Part shown: in pieces, positions 61,693-64,000 of the stretch
Position numbering within the stretch: position 1 is the stretch's first letter
How the letters are laid out: every line of letters starts with the position of its first letter
Assembly: GCA_000711775.1 (NCBI GenBank)
Contig: ARYC01000587.1
Span: forward strand, 62,001 to 126,000
Direction of reading: 5' to 3'
DNA: 64,000 nucleotides
Source: Oxytricha trifallax
Taxonomy: Eukaryota > Ciliophora > Spirotrichea > Sporadotrichida > Oxytrichidae
Made by a program: the position numbers and the translations under genes
The notes under the pieces: generated by a model
Seen by the model: the letters and a program-made list of their open reading frames with translations, nothing else
What the model was told of the DNA's origin: nothing
Databases searched by the model: none

Positions 61693-62112
61693 GAGAAGTG
61701 CGGGCTTTTTGATTTTTAAATTTAATAATGAGTATTATAAAACTTTTTTTGTGATTAAAATTTATTCATAAGCTAACTTCACATAAGTTGTGATAATTAT
61801 CATTAAAGGGGGGAGAATAATTTAAATTCAGATTAATACATATTTATTTAATATTAAGTACCCAAAACTGTTTTTAACTTATAAAGTTCTGGAAAATATG
61901 ACTATGTGATTATTCACAATTTTCGACATTTTTTAAGGAATTTTAAGGGTTTTTTGTGATTATTCACACATTTTTACAATTTAATATTTTATAATCACAG
62001 ACTATGACTTCTTAATTAATAATTAAATTAGCATGTGTAATTTTTTGATTTCATATACTATATATTAAGCTATTAATTAATAATTCAAAATCACATTAAG
62101 AAGTCTTAACAC
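61693..62112. promoter_or_regulatory. Divergent intergenic region of the second TBE-like element
   Basis: It separates the minus-strand helicase-like gene from the plus-strand 22-kDa-like gene. It holds two copies of TGTGATTATTCACA (around 61906 and 61966) and an imperfect palindrome opening GACTTCTTAAT and closing ATTAAGAAGTC (62007-62104). A regulatory role is inferred only from position and symmetry. Confidence 0.35.
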
Positions 62113-62953
62113 ATGGAGCTGAATTCAAAGCGGACTTTCAACTAGGCCAGAGCAACAGATGACGAAATGCAAGGGGGCCACAAAAAAATGGCTGCAAGCC
62201 AGCTTTCATCCAGGTTTAGATAAAAACTGATATTTATAAGTACTTTACCGAGATATGTAAGATTCATGAAACATTATTTCTTATCAGTGAACATGCACTT
62301 GCCTCCCTCGAGTTCAGTTAATAAGGACTACTTAAAGCAGATACTTAAGGAGGAGAAAAAGGTCTTTACAAATGAAGAGGTTAAGATTATCAAAGTGCCA
62401 AAATACGAAGAACTGTCTGTGAAGAACATACTGTCAGAGATCGGACAAGACAAGCGGATATTGGAGTACCTGCCACATATTGACAATAAAAAGAAAGTTA
62501 TCGACATATAGTATTTTTTCAATGTGCTGAACACTCTAGAGCCTGAGTACACAAATAAAATAATCAAACACGCTCAGGATATAAGATTTGAAGAAACTAA
62601 AAATGAAGAAAAGAAGAATTATATTCTCATATCTGACGCTTGGCACAAGAATTAACTTAAGCATCCTTATGTTTCAAGTATGATTTCCTTAAGTGTTTAA
62701 ACTATGTTTAGAAAGTCCTGGTAAAACGATACATCTGCTCAAAGAAAGCACTAAAATAGTTGGCCTTAGAAAGCCCAAATAAAAGTAAGAAGTTGGCATG
62801 AGCTTCAAAAGAATGAGAGGGTAGGGAGGAGAAATGATTTTCGTGAAACCAGGCGATACTAAGATGAAAAACTTATAGAAAAATGTAGATTTTCAGAAAA
62901 GCAATGGCCAAAGTTAAAACTCTACGCCTAAAAAGACCTCAAAATAACTATGA
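62113..62953 (+). CDS. 22-kDa-like protein of a second TBE-like element
   Basis: ATG at 62113 (MELNSKRTFNQARATDDEMQ). The product is about 268 residues if a 34-nt intron at 62678-62711 (GTATGATT to GTTTAG) is removed, ending KKTSKQL before TGA at 62951-62953. Homology to the TBE 22-kDa gene is clear: EVKIIKVPKYEELSVKN, FFNVLNTLEPEYTN, ISDAW, KHPYVS, then KSPGKTIHLLKES after the intron. No internal TGA was found, so this gene looks intact. Function is unknown. Confidence 0.7.
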
Positions 62954-62970
62954 GTTACAAGAAATACTTA

Positions 62971-64000
62971 TCACAACTTTAAATTATTAATTCTCTTAAT
63001 TCCTTAATCACAAATACTTTCTACATCTCGTTCGTCAAAGCCCATGAAGCTTTTATTGATTGAGTCCTTATAATTAAATTCCTAATTGTTGCATAGTGCA
63101 GAAAGCTTAGCCCTTTTAAATTTTCTCTTCACCAAACTGAAGAAGTCCTCAATGGGGTTTGAATCGGGGAAGTAAGATGGTGTGAATAATATAGGAGTCT
63201 CTGCCGTTTCGAAATAATACTTCACTATGTTGCTATGGTGCTCTCTCAAGTTGTCCATAATGACAACCGCATCTTTAGCTCCTAATTTCCCAAACAGACC
63301 ATCACAAAATTCAAGAAACTTTTCACAGTTGACTGAGTTATTAAATTGTTTGAAGTATTCTAAGCCTCCCGTATTTGATATTGCTGCCACAACAGCAATT
63401 GTAAAATTTTTCCTCAAGCTCAATTTGTGCTAAATGTTTTGATTTTTTGCACTGTATTCTCTTTATTAATTAGTGTGATAAGTAAACATAGTCTCATCTA
63501 AGAAGACTATGATGTAGTTTAGCTATAAATAATTAGCAACTCCTTGCTATAGTGCTTCAAGAGCCTATTGCCTTTATATAAGCTTGCCATGGGGTGGATG
63601 CTTTATTGTCTTGATCACCTTCTGTTTCACTCCGTGCTTTTTATATAAGTTCCATAAAGTTGATCTTGAAATTTAGATTTCAGGGTTGTTTCTATGAATG
63701 AGAATACATCTCTCTTATAAAGTTTCCCTGCGTGCTTAGTTAAAGACTCCTGACTTGTCAAAGTTGCAGATAGCTGTTCCGAAATTTTTGAAGGCTTATC
63801 TCTCTTTTTTTGTAAACTTTTCCAACAAAGTGCTATCAAACTTTCTTCACCAATCAATTCTTTTGAGTACCGTTTATAGTTCTCCTCATAAACTCTGCAA
63901 ATTCTTTTTACAGTCAAAGCCCTTAAACTTGTCAGTTGGGAGATTGCTCAGTAGCTCATCAATGAAATTATTCTCCCATTACACTGTGATTCTATGAAGC
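62971..64000 (-). pseudogene. DD34E transposase of the second TBE-like element, 5' cut by window edge
   Basis: TGA at 62971-62973; the N-terminus lies beyond 64000. Catalytic blocks are IIVFLDETMFTYHT (first D), VVIMDNLREHHS (second D) and YFPDSNPIEDFF (E), again with 34 residues between the last two. The frame is open from about 63815 to the stop. Further upstream the same frame continues (FIDELLSNLPTDKFKGFD) but with two TGA codons. It is distinct in sequence from the TBE transposase at 58.8-59.8 kb but of the same IS630/Tc1 superfamily and in the same arrangement. Confidence 0.75.

Noticed and set aside
15121-63900. A genetic code with TGA as Trp
   Set aside because: The intact LINE-2 frame uses only TGG for Trp and TGA as its stop, and every TLDc copy ends at TGA at the same alignment position.
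1-64000. CRISPR arrays, operons, ribosome binding sites, tRNA or rRNA genes
   Set aside because: No regularly spaced repeats, no bacterial signals and no tRNA or rRNA sequence were recognised; the code and introns are eukaryotic.

Overview
The window looks like germline (micronuclear) DNA of a stichotrich ciliate such as Oxytricha or a close relative. The grounds are: extreme A+T content; reading frames that stay open only if TAA and TAG are read as glutamine with TGA as the stop; genes cut into short coding blocks by A+T-rich spacers that are flanked by short direct repeats (pointers) and lack GT..AG ends; and a 4.1-kb transposon whose ends are the telomere-like CAAAACCCCAAAACCC, the hallmark of the TBE family. 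The species is inferred, not proven.

From about 4.9 to 55 kb the window holds a head-to-tail array of paralogous genes, all on the minus strand, encoding a RING finger, a B-box, a coiled-coil region and a C-terminal TLDc domain. Copies (my labels) are A (4903-10621), B (16703-22538), C (22962-25584), D (26245-30162), F (33424-42671), E (only the RING start, 48146-49133) and G (only the TLDc end, 54319-54658), plus a TLDc relic near 51.4 kb. Each is split by internal eliminated sequences (IESs). Several IES positions are shared between copies, others are present in one copy and absent in another. B, C and probably A and F carry frameshifts; the D, F and G TLDc blocks are intact.

Mobile DNA fills the IESs and intergenic gaps: five long foldback elements (2.8, 19.0, 43.7, 48.4 and 53.5 kb), three copies of a GGGGGG-ended MITE with 8-bp target duplications, four copies of a second MITE, one small palindromic MITE, and two LINE-type insertions with (ATT)n tails and 14-16 bp target duplications (27.9-29.6 and 45.1-46.9 kb). 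The foldback at 43.7 kb carries a G+C-rich, intron-containing coding insert. A second G+C-rich coding-like island (34.3-36.5 kb) lies inside the largest IES of gene F.

The right end (55.8-64 kb) is a transposon block: a degenerate TBE (zinc-finger/kinase, 22-kDa and DD34E transposase genes) followed by a divergent TBE-like element in which a DExx-box helicase-like gene stands where the kinase gene would be, next to homologues of the 22-kDa and transposase genes.
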